Shown here: positions 8,360-17,028 of the stretch, piece after piece
Layout of the letters: each line of letters begins with the position of its first letter
How positions within the stretch are numbered: position 1 is the stretch's first letter
From: Pseudomonas sp. R5-89-07
GTDB lineage: Bacteria > Pseudomonadota > Gammaproteobacteria > Pseudomonadales > Pseudomonadaceae
Assembly (NCBI RefSeq): GCF_003851685.1
Contig: NZ_CP027727.1
Location: 1,302,001-1,366,000, forward strand
Length of the DNA stretch: 64,000 bases
Direction: 5' to 3'
Position numbers and translations under genes: made by a program
The notes under the pieces: model-generated
Told to the model about the DNA's origin: nothing
Seen by the model: only the letters and a program-made list of their open reading frames with translations
The model's database searches: none

Positions 8360-11300
8360 TCAGTTAGAGAGGGCAGCCATGCTTGTCGTGGGCAAGCACA
8401 GCGTCTGGCCGCCCGGCTGCAAATACGGCAGCAGAATCGGTGCCATGCCCTTGAGCACTTGCACCGGCAGTGCCGAGGTGAAGGTGAATTGCTGGGCCTG
8501 GTTGCCGGGTACGAAGGCGGTCAGGGTGCCGAAGTGCCGCTCGCCCAGGTAGAACACAAAGGTGGCGGTGCGGTTGATCGATTTCGAGCTGATCACCCGC
8601 CCACCGGCGCCCATCGCTTCAATACGGTTGTCACCGGTGCCGGTCTTGCCGCCCATGGCCATGGGCGTGCCGTCGGCCAGCTTGAAACTGCCCGACACGC
8701 GCTTGGCCGTGCCCGCATCCACCACCTGGGACAAGGCGCCGCGCAACGCGACGGCCACCTCGGATGGCATCACCCGTTTGCCCGAGTCGGGGTTGTTGAC
8801 CAGGCGGGTGTCATAGGGCGTATCGGCGGCAAAGTGCAGGCTGTCGATGCGCAGCACTTTGCCGCGTACACCGTCGTTGAGGATGATGCCCATCAATTCG
8901 GCGAGGGCGGCGGGGCGGTCGCCCGAGCTGCCGATGGCGGTGGCGAGGGACGGCACCAAGTGGTCGAACGGATACCCTACCGCCTGCCAGCGCTGATGAA
9001 TATCCAGGAACGCTTCGACCTCCAGCATGGTACGGATGCGGCTGTCGCGTGCGCCTTGATGGCGGCTCTTGAACAGCCAGCTGTAAACCTCCTGGCGTTC
9101 GAACTGGCTGGCCTTGACCACCTCGGTGAAGGTGGCGTCGGGGTGGTTGAGCAGGTAGCCGAGCAGCCAGAGGTCCAGCGGGTGAACCTTGGCGATATAG
9201 CCCTGGTCGGGCAAATCATAGGTGCCGGGGCCGTAGTCGGTGTACAGGCGTTCCAGGCGTTCGTCGGTGAGCTGGGTGCTGCCCAGGTGTGAGCGCACAA
9301 AGCGCTTGAACGTGTCCGGATTGGCCTCGGGAAACAGATAGCGGTGTACGGCGGCCAGGCGAATGGCGGTGGGGTGCAGGCTGTCGAGGAAGGTGTCCAG
9401 GCGCGCCTGGGTGTTTTTCTTCTGGTACTTCTTCCAGAACTTGAGCAGAAAAGTGGTGCCTTCGCGGTCGGCGAACCTGGCCAGGTATTCCTGGCGCCGC
9501 GGGTCGCCGTCATCCTTGAGCAATTGTGCACTGTTATTGGCGCCGGCGTAGGTAACGTAACGCTCCAGGTCGCGCATCAGGCGAATGAACGGCAGGTTGA
9601 TCGACTCGCGCAGCGCATCACGTAGCGTGGGGTTGCGGCCATTGTCCTGGCTGCGGAAGTTGTGGAAGTAGTGCATGCCGCCGCCAGTGAAAAAGCCTTC
9701 GTTGGGGCTGGCTGAGTAGGTGCGGTCAAGGGCCGCTTCGAGCATTTTGCCCAGGGATTTGTCCGGGGCCTGGATCAGGTAGTCGACGGCCCAGCGGCTG
9801 AGGCGGTCCTGCTCGGCGATAGCGGTTTTCTTCAACGTGGCGGGTGTTTGCGCGGCATAGCGATCATGCAGCTCGCTGATGATTTGCAGGTAGGTGGTCA
9901 GTACCCGCAGCTTGGCGGTGGAGCCCAGTTCCAGTTTGCTGCCTTCGTTGATATCGAACGGCTGGTCAGTGTTGTCGGTTTGCACGCGCACCCGCGAACC
10001 TTCTGCGGTCAGTTCGAACAGGGTGAAGCTGTAGCGCACCTGGGGCGTGCTGGCGGCTGTCAGCAGGCGCTCGCCGAGCAGACCGGTCTGGCCCGCGAAG
10101 GTGGGGTCGGCCAGTTGCTTGAGATAGGCAGTGACCTGGCTTTGCAGCTCGGCCTGCAAGGTGCTGGTGGCGGACAGGTCCAGGCGGTCGAGGTCGTAAA
10201 GCGGGCGGTTGAGCAGGGCGGCGACACGACTGCGGGCGACACTGATGCCCTTGTTGGTGTCGATCGGCTGCAGTGTCGGCTGCTGCTGCCAGTCGCGGTA
10301 GGTGACCCGGGCGGCGAGGGCCGCGTTGAGCAGCGCGGAATCGATCACGGCGTTTTGCGCGAGCAGGCGCAGGTGGCTGTCGGTGAGCTGCGCCAGTTCA
10401 TCGCGACCATTGCTCAAGTAATGGGAGGGCCGGCGTTGGGCGATCATCAACGACAGCACCTGGCGCAAGGCCAGGCCGCGTGCGCTCAGGCTGGCTGGGG
10501 TGTTTGCGCTGTCGGCCAGCGCGCGGTTGATCTGGGCGAAATCGGCGCCGTACCACACCCGCAAACCTTCGGCCATGCCGTGCACTTCACCGTGGCCGGG
10601 CACGGCCGACAAGGGCACGCTGTTGAGGTAGTCACGCACGATGTTCTGCCGGGCGACGAGGGTATCGGGGCCTTGCTGGTAAGCGCGCGCACTGGCCGAT
10701 AGCATCTGGCGGATCTTCTCGCCACCCGAGAGGGTCAGGCCCTCCGGCGAGTGCCGGTATTTCTCCAGTTGCGTCGCCAGGGTGCTGCCGCCCGCCGTCT
10801 GCCCCGGCAGATGCAACTGGCGTGCAACCTGTGACCACGCCGCCTTGGCAAAGCGTGGCCAGTCTACCGCCGGGTTGGCCTGGGGCGGATCGGGGTCGAG
10901 CAGCTCGCGGTTCTCGATGAACAGCAGGCTCTGGACCATCAGCCCTGGTATGTCGCTGAAGCGCTTGTACAGCTGGGTAGGGTAGTTGTACTGATACAGC
11001 GGCGCGGCCCGGCAATCGGTGATCGACAGGCCAGCCTGTATTTTCTCCGCATAGGGGATGAACAGACCGTGACGGCTGTAGTCCATCAGCGCCTCGGAGA
11101 ACCGTGCCTGGGATTGCACCACATAGTTGCGCTTGAGCAAGCGTGGCAGCCACTCGCCGAGAGCGCTGTAGCCCAGGCGCCGGTCAAACGGGCCGGCGCC
11201 GGGATACACAATGGCGTCGCTGGGGCCGGGGGCCACGGTGTAGGTCAGTTGGGTTGCCCACTGGCTGAGCAAGCGGGACTGCCAGTGGGCGGTCTGCATC

Positions 11301-11482
11301 TCGCGCATGGCCGCATAACCCAGGGCGAGCAGTGCCATCAACCCGATCAGCCAGAACAACCGGCGCCAGTGGTGGCTTGGCGAGGCTTTTTTCGGCAAAG
11401 GTGCGGGTAAAGGGCTGTCGTGTTCGACTTCAGCCTTGACGGGACCGGATTGCCAAAGAGCGCCCATAGTCGATTGATCCAT
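8360..11482 (-). CDS. Large class A penicillin-binding protein (GT51 transglycosylase plus transpeptidase)
   Basis: The 1040-residue protein has a cytosolic N-terminus, one membrane segment at about residues 41-58, and a GT51 region (LLFIENRELL 187-196, GGSTLATQ at 231-238, EKIRQM at 255-260). The transpeptidase domain carries all three serine-acyltransferase motifs: STAK (521-524), SIN (627-629) and KTGTGD (946-951). Spacing from SIN to KTG is unusually long because of a helical insertion of roughly 200 residues. Two GT51 positions differ from the usual pattern (EN instead of ED in motif 1, Q instead of E in the RKxxE motif). It would polymerise or cross-link peptidoglycan in the periplasm; not obviously PBP1a or PBP1b. 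Confidence 0.85.
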   Translation of the reverse strand: MDQSTMGALWQSGPVKAEVEHDSPLPAPLPKKASPSHHWRRLFWLIGLMALLALGYAAMREMQTAHWQSRLLSQWATQLTYTVAPGPSDAIVYPGAGPFDRRLGYSALGEWLPRLLKRNYVVQSQARFSEALMDYSRHGLFIPYAEKIQAGLSITDCRAAPLYQYNYPTQLYKRFSDIPGLMVQSLLFIENRELLDPDPPQANPAVDWPRFAKAAWSQVARQLHLPGQTAGGSTLATQLEKYRHSPEGLTLSGGEKIRQMLSASARAYQQGPDTLVARQNIVRDYLNSVPLSAVPGHGEVHGMAEGLRVWYGADFAQINRALADSANTPASLSARGLALRQVLSLMIAQRRPSHYLSNGRDELAQLTDSHLRLLAQNAVIDSALLNAALAARVTYRDWQQQPTLQPIDTNKGISVARSRVAALLNRPLYDLDRLDLSATSTLQAELQSQVTAYLKQLADPTFAGQTGLLGERLLTAASTPQVRYSFTLFELTAEGSRVRVQTDNTDQPFDINEGSKLELGSTAKLRVLTTYLQIISELHDRYAAQTPATLKKTAIAEQDRLSRWAVDYLIQAPDKSLGKMLEAALDRTYSASPNEGFFTGGGMHYFHNFRSQDNGRNPTLRDALRESINLPFIRLMRDLERYVTYAGANNSAQLLKDDGDPRRQEYLARFADREGTTFLLKFWKKYQKKNTQARLDTFLDSLHPTAIRLAAVHRYLFPEANPDTFKRFVRSHLGSTQLTDERLERLYTDYGPGTYDLPDQGYIAKVHPLDLWLLGYLLNHPDATFTEVVKASQFERQEVYSWLFKSRHQGARDSRIRTMLEVEAFLDIHQRWQAVGYPFDHLVPSLATAIGSSGDRPAALAELMGIILNDGVRGKVLRIDSLHFAADTPYDTRLVNNPDSGKRVMPSEVAVALRGALSQVVDAGTAKRVSGSFKLADGTPMAMGGKTGTGDNRIEAMGAGGRVISSKSINRTATFVFYLGERHFGTLTAFVPGNQAQQFTFTSALPVQVLKGMAPILLPYLQPGGQTLCLPTTSMAALSN

Positions 11483-11904
11483 GCGTACAGATTGATCGGA
11501 CTTGTCTGAAGCGTAGACGCAGATTGCCTGCGCTACGAGGCGCGCTGAGGTTTTTCGACAAGGGCGAACCGCAACGGTCGCGGCTGCGGCCTGTCATGGC
11601 GGGCCCACCGCTGCGCTGATATGTAATACTCTGCGCCGTTTTGCACCGTGAAGGCCGGTTTAGACACGTGGAGCACACCTCCGTCGATTGGCTTTTCAGC
11701 GGGGCATATCGCCAAATTTTGCTGTTTATTGAGTGAAAAGCCCTATCCGGAGCTTTTTATACTGCATGCCCGCTGACCCGGCCGTTGACCACGGCCTGGC
11801 GGGGCTGCCCACGAGGCAGGCCCGGTCAAGCCGGCGTATGGGCCCATCCGCTCATAGGCCGAGACTCACTGGCTAACTCCAATAAAAAATGAGGTTGTAT
11901 TCTT
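11483..11904. other. Divergent intergenic region with structured leader of the permease gene
   Basis: No credible gene. A TATACT -10-like hexamer is at 11758-11763. Downstream, a GC-rich 140-base leader can form two perfect hairpins: GGCCGT/ACGGCC at 11780-11796 and CTGCC/GGCAG at 11805-11819. The permease ATG at 11905 is preceded by an AT-rich stretch (AATAAAAAATGAGG) with GAGG at 11891-11894. Short minus-strand ORFs here lack support. Confidence 0.45.
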
Positions 11905-13317
11905 ATGCCTGTCGGCAAACCACTGCCCCCTGGCGAGACCGCTCAAGGCGGCCCGCTCAAACGCGAACTCGGTGAGCGGCACATTCGCCTGATGGCGCTC
12001 GGCGCCTGCATCGGTGTGGGCCTGTTCCTCGGCTCGGCCAAGGCCATCGAAATGGCCGGGCCGGCGATCATGCTGTCCTACATCATTGGCGGCCTGGCGA
12101 TCCTGGTGATCATGCGCGCCCTCGGTGAAATGGCGGTGCACAACCCCGTCGCCGGTTCGTTCAGCCGTTATGCGCAGGATTATCTTGGCCCGTTGGCGGG
12201 CTTTCTGACCGGATGGAACTACTGGTTCCTGTGGTTGGTGACCTGTATCGCCGAGATCACCGCCGTGGCGGTGTACATGGGCGTCTGGTTCCCCGACACC
12301 CCGCGCTGGATCTGGGCCCTGGCGGCGCTGATCAGCATGGGCACCATCAACCTGATCGCGGTCAAGGCCTTCGGTGAGTTCGAGTTCTGGTTTGCGCTGA
12401 TCAAGATCGTCACCATCATCGCCATGGTGATTGGCGGCGTCGGCATCATTGCGTTCGGTTTCGGCAATGACGGCGTGGCGCTGGGCATTTCCAACCTGTG
12501 GACCCACGGTGGCTTCATGCCCAACGGCGTGCAGGGCGTACTGATGTCGTTGCAGATGGTCATGTTCGCCTACCTGGGCGTGGAGATGATCGGCCTCACC
12601 GCCGGTGAAGCGCGTAACCCGCAGAAGACCATCCCCAGCGCCATCGGCTCGGTATTCTGGCGCATCCTGCTGTTCTATGTGGGCGCGTTGTTCGTCATCC
12701 TGTCGATCTACCCGTGGAACGAAATCGGCACCCAGGGCAGCCCGTTCGTGATGACGTTCGAGCGCCTGGGTATCAAGACCGCCGCGGGCATCATCAACTT
12801 CGTGGTGATCACCGCCGCGCTGTCGTCGTGCAATGGCGGAATCTTCAGCACCGGGCGCATGCTCTACAGCCTGGCGCAGAACGGCCAGGCCCCGGCGACG
12901 TTCGGCACCACATCGAGCAACGGCGTGCCGCGTAAAGCGCTGCTGCTGTCGATCTTCGCCTTGCTGCTGGGCGTGCTGCTCAACTACCTGGTGCCGGACC
13001 AGGTGTTCGTGTGGGTCACCTCCATTGCCACCTTCGGCGCGATCTGGACCTGGTTGATGATCCTGCTGGCGCAGCTCAAATTCCGTAAGGGCCTGAGCCC
13101 GGCCGAGCAGGCGGGCCTCAAGTACCGCATGTGGCTGTACCCGGTCAGTTCCTACCTGGCGCTGGCGTTCCTGGTGCTGGTGGTGGGCCTGATGGCTTAC
13201 TTCCCGGACACCCGCGTGGCACTGTATGTGGGGCCGGCGTTCCTGGTGTTGCTGACAGTGTTGTTCTATGTGTTCAAGCTGCAGCCGACCAATGGGGCGG
13301 TGCGTTCCGCAGCCTGA
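11905..13317 (+). CDS. APC-superfamily amino acid permease (ProY/AroP type)
   Basis: The 470-residue protein has about twelve membrane segments and the amino acid transporter signature: LKRELGERHIRLMALGACIGVGLFLGS at the first segment (helix-breaking glycines for substrate binding), PAIMLSYIIGGLAILVIMRALGEMAV in the second, and FAYLGVEMIGLTAGEARNP in the sixth. These are typical of proton-coupled permeases of the AAT family (ProY, AroP, HutT, GabP). The exact substrate cannot be told; the closest resemblance by memory is to ProY-type proline or histidine permeases. It is monocistronic, with a structured leader upstream and a decayed REP pair downstream. Confidence 0.88.
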   Translation: MPVGKPLPPGETAQGGPLKRELGERHIRLMALGACIGVGLFLGSAKAIEMAGPAIMLSYIIGGLAILVIMRALGEMAVHNPVAGSFSRYAQDYLGPLAGFLTGWNYWFLWLVTCIAEITAVAVYMGVWFPDTPRWIWALAALISMGTINLIAVKAFGEFEFWFALIKIVTIIAMVIGGVGIIAFGFGNDGVALGISNLWTHGGFMPNGVQGVLMSLQMVMFAYLGVEMIGLTAGEARNPQKTIPSAIGSVFWRILLFYVGALFVILSIYPWNEIGTQGSPFVMTFERLGIKTAAGIINFVVITAALSSCNGGIFSTGRMLYSLAQNGQAPATFGTTSSNGVPRKALLLSIFALLLGVLLNYLVPDQVFVWVTSIATFGAIWTWLMILLAQLKFRKGLSPAEQAGLKYRMWLYPVSSYLALAFLVLVVGLMAYFPDTRVALYVGPAFLVLLTVLFYVFKLQPTNGAVRSAA

Positions 13318-13397
13318 GGGCTTGCCCGCGATAGCGGTGTGTCAGTCAGGCAATGTGTAGCTGACACACCGCCATCGGGAGCAAGCTCCCTCCCACA
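13316..13397. repeat. Decayed REPIN (GTGGGAGG family)
   Basis: The left arm is shortened to GAGGGCTTGCCCGCGAT while the right arm ATCGGGAGCAAGCTCCC-TCCCACA is longer. The central part has a near-perfect GTGTGTCAG/CTGACACAC stem. It lies between convergent genes. Confidence 0.75.
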
Positions 13398-13403
13398 GGG
13401 TAC

Positions 13404-14537
13404 TCACTCCGTAACGGATAACCGGGGCGCAGTCGCCCTGCGCTGGTCCAATTGCTTGTTGAATTCCAGCCACGCCGCAAACAAGGCCATCACGACGGCC
13501 CCCACCAACGCGGTGACGATCTGCATGGCAAAGGTATCGCCGGCCAGGGCGTTGACCATGTCCGCCAACGGCGCCAGCACGACGCCCAGGCAAAACACTT
13601 CCAGTGAGTAACGCCCCATCCGTCCCAGTTGCCGCGCCAACGAGTGTTGCGTCCAGCCGACACCGGGGAGCAATTTGGCGGTGACATAGGCCAGGGCCAG
13701 AAAGTGCAGCAGGCGCACGGGTGACAGGTCGGTCTTGCTGATGGGATATAACCATTCGCCGATCAGGCTCGGCATCCACGCATCGTGCACCTCGGGCCAA
13801 CGCCACGACAGGGTGATCACGCAGCCCGTCACTACATACATCGCAGCCGCTAGGAACAGCGGTTGACGCAACACCGGCCGCTGTTCAGCCGGGCGCGCCG
13901 AACGCAAGGCTGCTGCGCCGCCGAGGATAAACAGGCACTGCCAGGTAACCGGGTTGAAATACCATACTCCACCGTTGCTGGCCGGCAGGTTCCAGCCCTG
14001 CCAGGGCGCCAGTAGGTAGACCGCCACCGAAATAGCCACCGCTACCCTCGGCACACGCAACAGCAATGGCAGCGTGAGCGGCAGGCTGAGAATCAGCACG
14101 ATATACAGCGGCAGTGGGTCGGTCAGGTTGGGCTTGAACCGCAGCAGCAGCTCATCGACCAAGGCCTGCTGGGTGTTGTTGAGGAAATGCTCCAGGCCCA
14201 TCTCCTGCACCAGGTCGCGGGTTTCGATATGGCTGTTGGCGAAAATCACGATGCCCATCAACAGCGCCAGCAGGAAAATGTGCACGACGTAAAGCGTCCA
14301 CACCCGGCGCAGTATCTTCAAACAGGCATAAAGATAGCCGTCACGCTGCAGGATCTTGCCGTACGCCAGCACCGCCGCGTAACCGGCCAGGAACACGAAG
14401 ATTTCAGCGGCGTCACTGAACCCGAAATTCTGCACGGTGACATTGGCCAGGGGATTGTGGGGGACGTGATCCCAGAAAATGAAGATCAACGCCAGACCCC
14501 GAAAAAAATCGATGCGCGGGTCGCGTCCGTTCAGCAT
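13404..14537 (-). CDS. OpgC-like membrane acyltransferase
   Basis: The 377-residue protein starts with the OpgC signature RDPRIDFFRGLALIFIFWDHVP and has about ten membrane segments, for example SDAAEIFVFLAGYAAVLAY and LYVVHIFLLALLMGIVIF. OpgC proteins transfer succinyl or related groups onto osmoregulated periplasmic glucans from the membrane. Length matches the family (about 380 residues). No opgG/opgH genes are nearby, so the acceptor is inferred only from family membership. The gene stands alone between a REP pair and a short gap before the glutamate-synthase-like gene. Confidence 0.85.
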   Translation of the reverse strand: MLNGRDPRIDFFRGLALIFIFWDHVPHNPLANVTVQNFGFSDAAEIFVFLAGYAAVLAYGKILQRDGYLYACLKILRRVWTLYVVHIFLLALLMGIVIFANSHIETRDLVQEMGLEHFLNNTQQALVDELLLRFKPNLTDPLPLYIVLILSLPLTLPLLLRVPRVAVAISVAVYLLAPWQGWNLPASNGGVWYFNPVTWQCLFILGGAAALRSARPAEQRPVLRQPLFLAAAMYVVTGCVITLSWRWPEVHDAWMPSLIGEWLYPISKTDLSPVRLLHFLALAYVTAKLLPGVGWTQHSLARQLGRMGRYSLEVFCLGVVLAPLADMVNALAGDTFAMQIVTALVGAVVMALFAAWLEFNKQLDQRRATAPRLSVTE

Positions 14538-14710
14538 GGCAGCGGGCTCTTGAACAAATTGTTGAGTGAAGGTTGGCGAGCGCGCGTATTGTCGTACGCC
14601 GCACGTCGGGCGGGCGCAGGTTGGCGGTATTTGTAAGCAATTGCAAAGGCTGGGTATTACTGAATGTCTCTATGGCCTGCCCGTGGCCGGGCAGGCATCT
14701 ACCGTGAGAA

Positions 14711-16330
14711 TCAGGCGGCGGCTACTTCATGCGGTTCAAAACTGTCCGCTCGCGCCATCTGCCACATCCGCGAATAAAATTCGCCGTTCACCTCACCGGT
14801 GAGCAACTCGCCCGGTTTGAGGAACACATGCAGTTGCGAGAACAACTTGATCTCGGTCGCCGACATGCGTCGTACCAAGTGCTTGGCCGATAACTGCGAC
14901 GGGTGGTCCAGGCCGGCCGCGGCGAGCATTTCCGCCAGGGCGTGAAGGGTATTGCGGTGGAAGTTGAACACGCGCTGGGCCTTGTCCGGCACCACCAGTG
15001 CCCGTTGGCGCAGCGGGTCTTGCGTGGCGACGCCGGTCGGGCACTTGTTGGTGTGACACGACTGCGACTGAATGCAGCCGATGGCAAACATGAAGCCGCG
15101 CGCCGAGTTGGCCCAGTCGGCTCCGATGGCCAGCACGCTGGCGATGTCGAAGGCACTGACGATCTTGCCGCTGGCACCGAGCTTGATCTTGTCGCGCAGG
15201 TTCAGGCCCACCAGGGTGTTGTGTACGAACAGCAGGCCCTCGCGCAGCGGCACGCCGATGTGGTCGGTGAACTCCACCGGTGCGGCGCCGGTACCGCCTT
15301 CCTTGCCGTCGACCACGATAAAATCAGGAAGGATGCCGGTTTCGAGCATGGCCTTGGCAATGCCCATGAACTCCCAGGGGTGGCCCAGGCAGAACTTGAA
15401 CCCCACCGGTTTGCCGCCGGACAACTCGCGCAGTTGAGCGATGAACTGCATCATCTCGATCGGCGTGGAAAACGCGCTATGACGTGACGGCGAGATGCAG
15501 TCCTCACCCATCATGATGCCGCGGGTGTCGGCGATTTCCCGGGTGACTTTATGCTTGGGCAGGATCCCGCCATGGCCGGGTTTGGCGCCCTGGCTCATCT
15601 TGATTTCGATCATGCGCACTTGCGGGTTTTGCGCTTGCGTGGCAAAGCGGTCCGGGTCAAAGCGGCCGTCACTGGTGCGGCAGCCGAAGTAGCCGCTGCC
15701 CAGTTCCCAGGTGAGGTCGCCGCCGTTTTCGCGGTGGTAGGGGCTGATGCTGCCTTCGCCGGTGTCATGGGCGAAGTTGCCAAGCTTGGCGCCCTGATTC
15801 AGCGCACGAATGGCGTTGGCGCTCAGCGAGCCGAAACTCATCGCTGAGATGTTGAACACCGAGGCCGAGTACGGCTGCGTGCACTGCGGGCCGCCGACCA
15901 TCACGCGAAACGCGCTGGGGTCGCTCAACGGTGCGGGCCGCATGGAGTGACCGATGAACTCGAAGCCCGACTGGTAAACGTCGATCAGGGTACCAAAGGG
16001 TTTGTCGGCGGTTTCGTTCTTGGCGCGCGAATACACCAGTGAACGCTGGGCCCGTGAGAAGGGCAGGGCATCGCTGTCGGATTCGAGCAGGTACTGGCGG
16101 ATTTCCGGGCGGATGGCTTCAACCAGATATCGGATATTGCCCAGGATCGGGTAGTTGCGGCGCACGGCGTGGGGGCTTTGCAGCAGGTCGAAAAGGCCGA
16201 TCAGGCTGAGGATGCCGGTGACTAACGTGATGGGCCAGAGCCATTCATGGTGGATAAAGGGCAAGCTGGCGAAGGTGAACAGGATGCAGACGGCAAAGAA
16301 CGCGTAACGGCTTAGTAACGACAGGCTCAT
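14711..16330 (-). CDS. FMN-binding glutamate synthase family protein
   Basis: Start ATG at 16330 (AGGA upstream) gives 539 residues; a longer in-frame start at 16429 adds an unrelated tail. Two hydrophobic segments lie at the N-terminus, then the GltS-type FMN barrel: FNISAMSFGSLSANAIRALN, HDTGEGSISPYHRENGGDLTWELGSGYFGC, VDGKEGGTGAAPVEFTDHIGVP, and a cysteine cluster CIQSQSCHTNKCPTGVATQDP that could hold a 3Fe-4S cluster. It lacks the amidotransferase domain of true glutamate synthase, so it is a membrane-linked relative of unknown substrate. Common in pseudomonads as a single gene. Confidence 0.85.
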   Translation of the reverse strand: MSLSLLSRYAFFAVCILFTFASLPFIHHEWLWPITLVTGILSLIGLFDLLQSPHAVRRNYPILGNIRYLVEAIRPEIRQYLLESDSDALPFSRAQRSLVYSRAKNETADKPFGTLIDVYQSGFEFIGHSMRPAPLSDPSAFRVMVGGPQCTQPYSASVFNISAMSFGSLSANAIRALNQGAKLGNFAHDTGEGSISPYHRENGGDLTWELGSGYFGCRTSDGRFDPDRFATQAQNPQVRMIEIKMSQGAKPGHGGILPKHKVTREIADTRGIMMGEDCISPSRHSAFSTPIEMMQFIAQLRELSGGKPVGFKFCLGHPWEFMGIAKAMLETGILPDFIVVDGKEGGTGAAPVEFTDHIGVPLREGLLFVHNTLVGLNLRDKIKLGASGKIVSAFDIASVLAIGADWANSARGFMFAIGCIQSQSCHTNKCPTGVATQDPLRQRALVVPDKAQRVFNFHRNTLHALAEMLAAAGLDHPSQLSAKHLVRRMSATEIKLFSQLHVFLKPGELLTGEVNGEFYSRMWQMARADSFEPHEVAAA

Positions 16331-16514
16331 ACGGTTTTCCTTGGTTCGGACTCTCGAGGTCGATCTGCCATTCTGCGCCTCTACGGAAACAACGGACAAG
16401 GATCGAAGGCTCTGGGACGTGATTTGCACCGGCGCAACCCATGGAACCGATCAGCAAAAGCCGGCCACTAGTGTGCAGGACGCCCGCTTTTTCATGCCCT
16501 TGGAGTCATTGCTC

Positions 16515-17006
16515 ATGCCGATCACGCCTGCTGCTTCCACTCATCCCATCATCGATCAGCGCCCGCACGGAGCGATTGCCCGTGAGCAGTCTGTCGCTCA
16601 AACCAGGCATCGGATGCAGCCCGCTCAGCATGACGCTATCCATGGGAAGCCCCACGGCACCCAAACGGGAAAATTCCAGCGGTTTGCCGCTGAAGTGGGC
16701 AAGAACCTGTGGTTTATCCCAGGCATGAGCAACGTATTGCTGGGGGCGGCAAAGGCCAAGCCAGGCCTTGACGGCGTTGTCAGCGGGGCGCTGGACGGGT
16801 TTCACAAAACCCGCGAAGACGGTTTTGACAAGGCGCTTCTGGGGGCGGCCACCGGGGACTACTCGGCTATCGCCACCGGTTACCTCGATGCGGTGATAAA
16901 GAACGAAGCCACCCCTGAGTCGGTCAAGAAAGCGTTGCGCGAAGGTTCCGGCCTGTTAAGCCTGGCCGCTATGCTGCGTCAGCAAAAAACCACGCTGGGG
17001 GCTTGA
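16515..17006 (+). CDS. Hypothetical protein, unrecognised
   Basis: ATG at 16515 with GGAG nine bases upstream gives 163 residues; upstream starts (16341, 16494) are less well supported. I do not recognise the protein. The N-terminal 60 residues are polar and rich in His, Gln, Pro and Ala (HPIIDQRPHG, HRMQPAQHDAIHGKPHG); the rest has Gly/Ala-rich amphipathic stretches (LWFIPGMSNVLLGAAKAKPGLDGVVSG, ALLGAATGDYSAIATGYLDAVI). No signal peptide or cysteine. A disordered head with a helical tail would fit a secreted or membrane-active protein, but this is speculation. It is convergent with the kinase gene downstream. Confidence 0.5.
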   Translation: MPITPAASTHPIIDQRPHGAIAREQSVAQTRHRMQPAQHDAIHGKPHGTQTGKFQRFAAEVGKNLWFIPGMSNVLLGAAKAKPGLDGVVSGALDGFHKTREDGFDKALLGAATGDYSAIATGYLDAVIKNEATPESVKKALREGSGLLSLAAMLRQQKTTLGA

Positions 17007-17028
17007 TGCGCAGAGCCGGCGGCGTGCC

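Noticed and set aside
8345..9292. 315-codon plus-strand ORF opposite the penicillin-binding protein
   Set aside because: Antisense shadow; the minus-strand frame has complete STAK, SIN and KTG motifs.
11430..11715. Short minus-strand ORFs upstream of the penicillin-binding protein gene
   Set aside because: They overlap its start or lie in the divergent promoter area and show no protein-like features.
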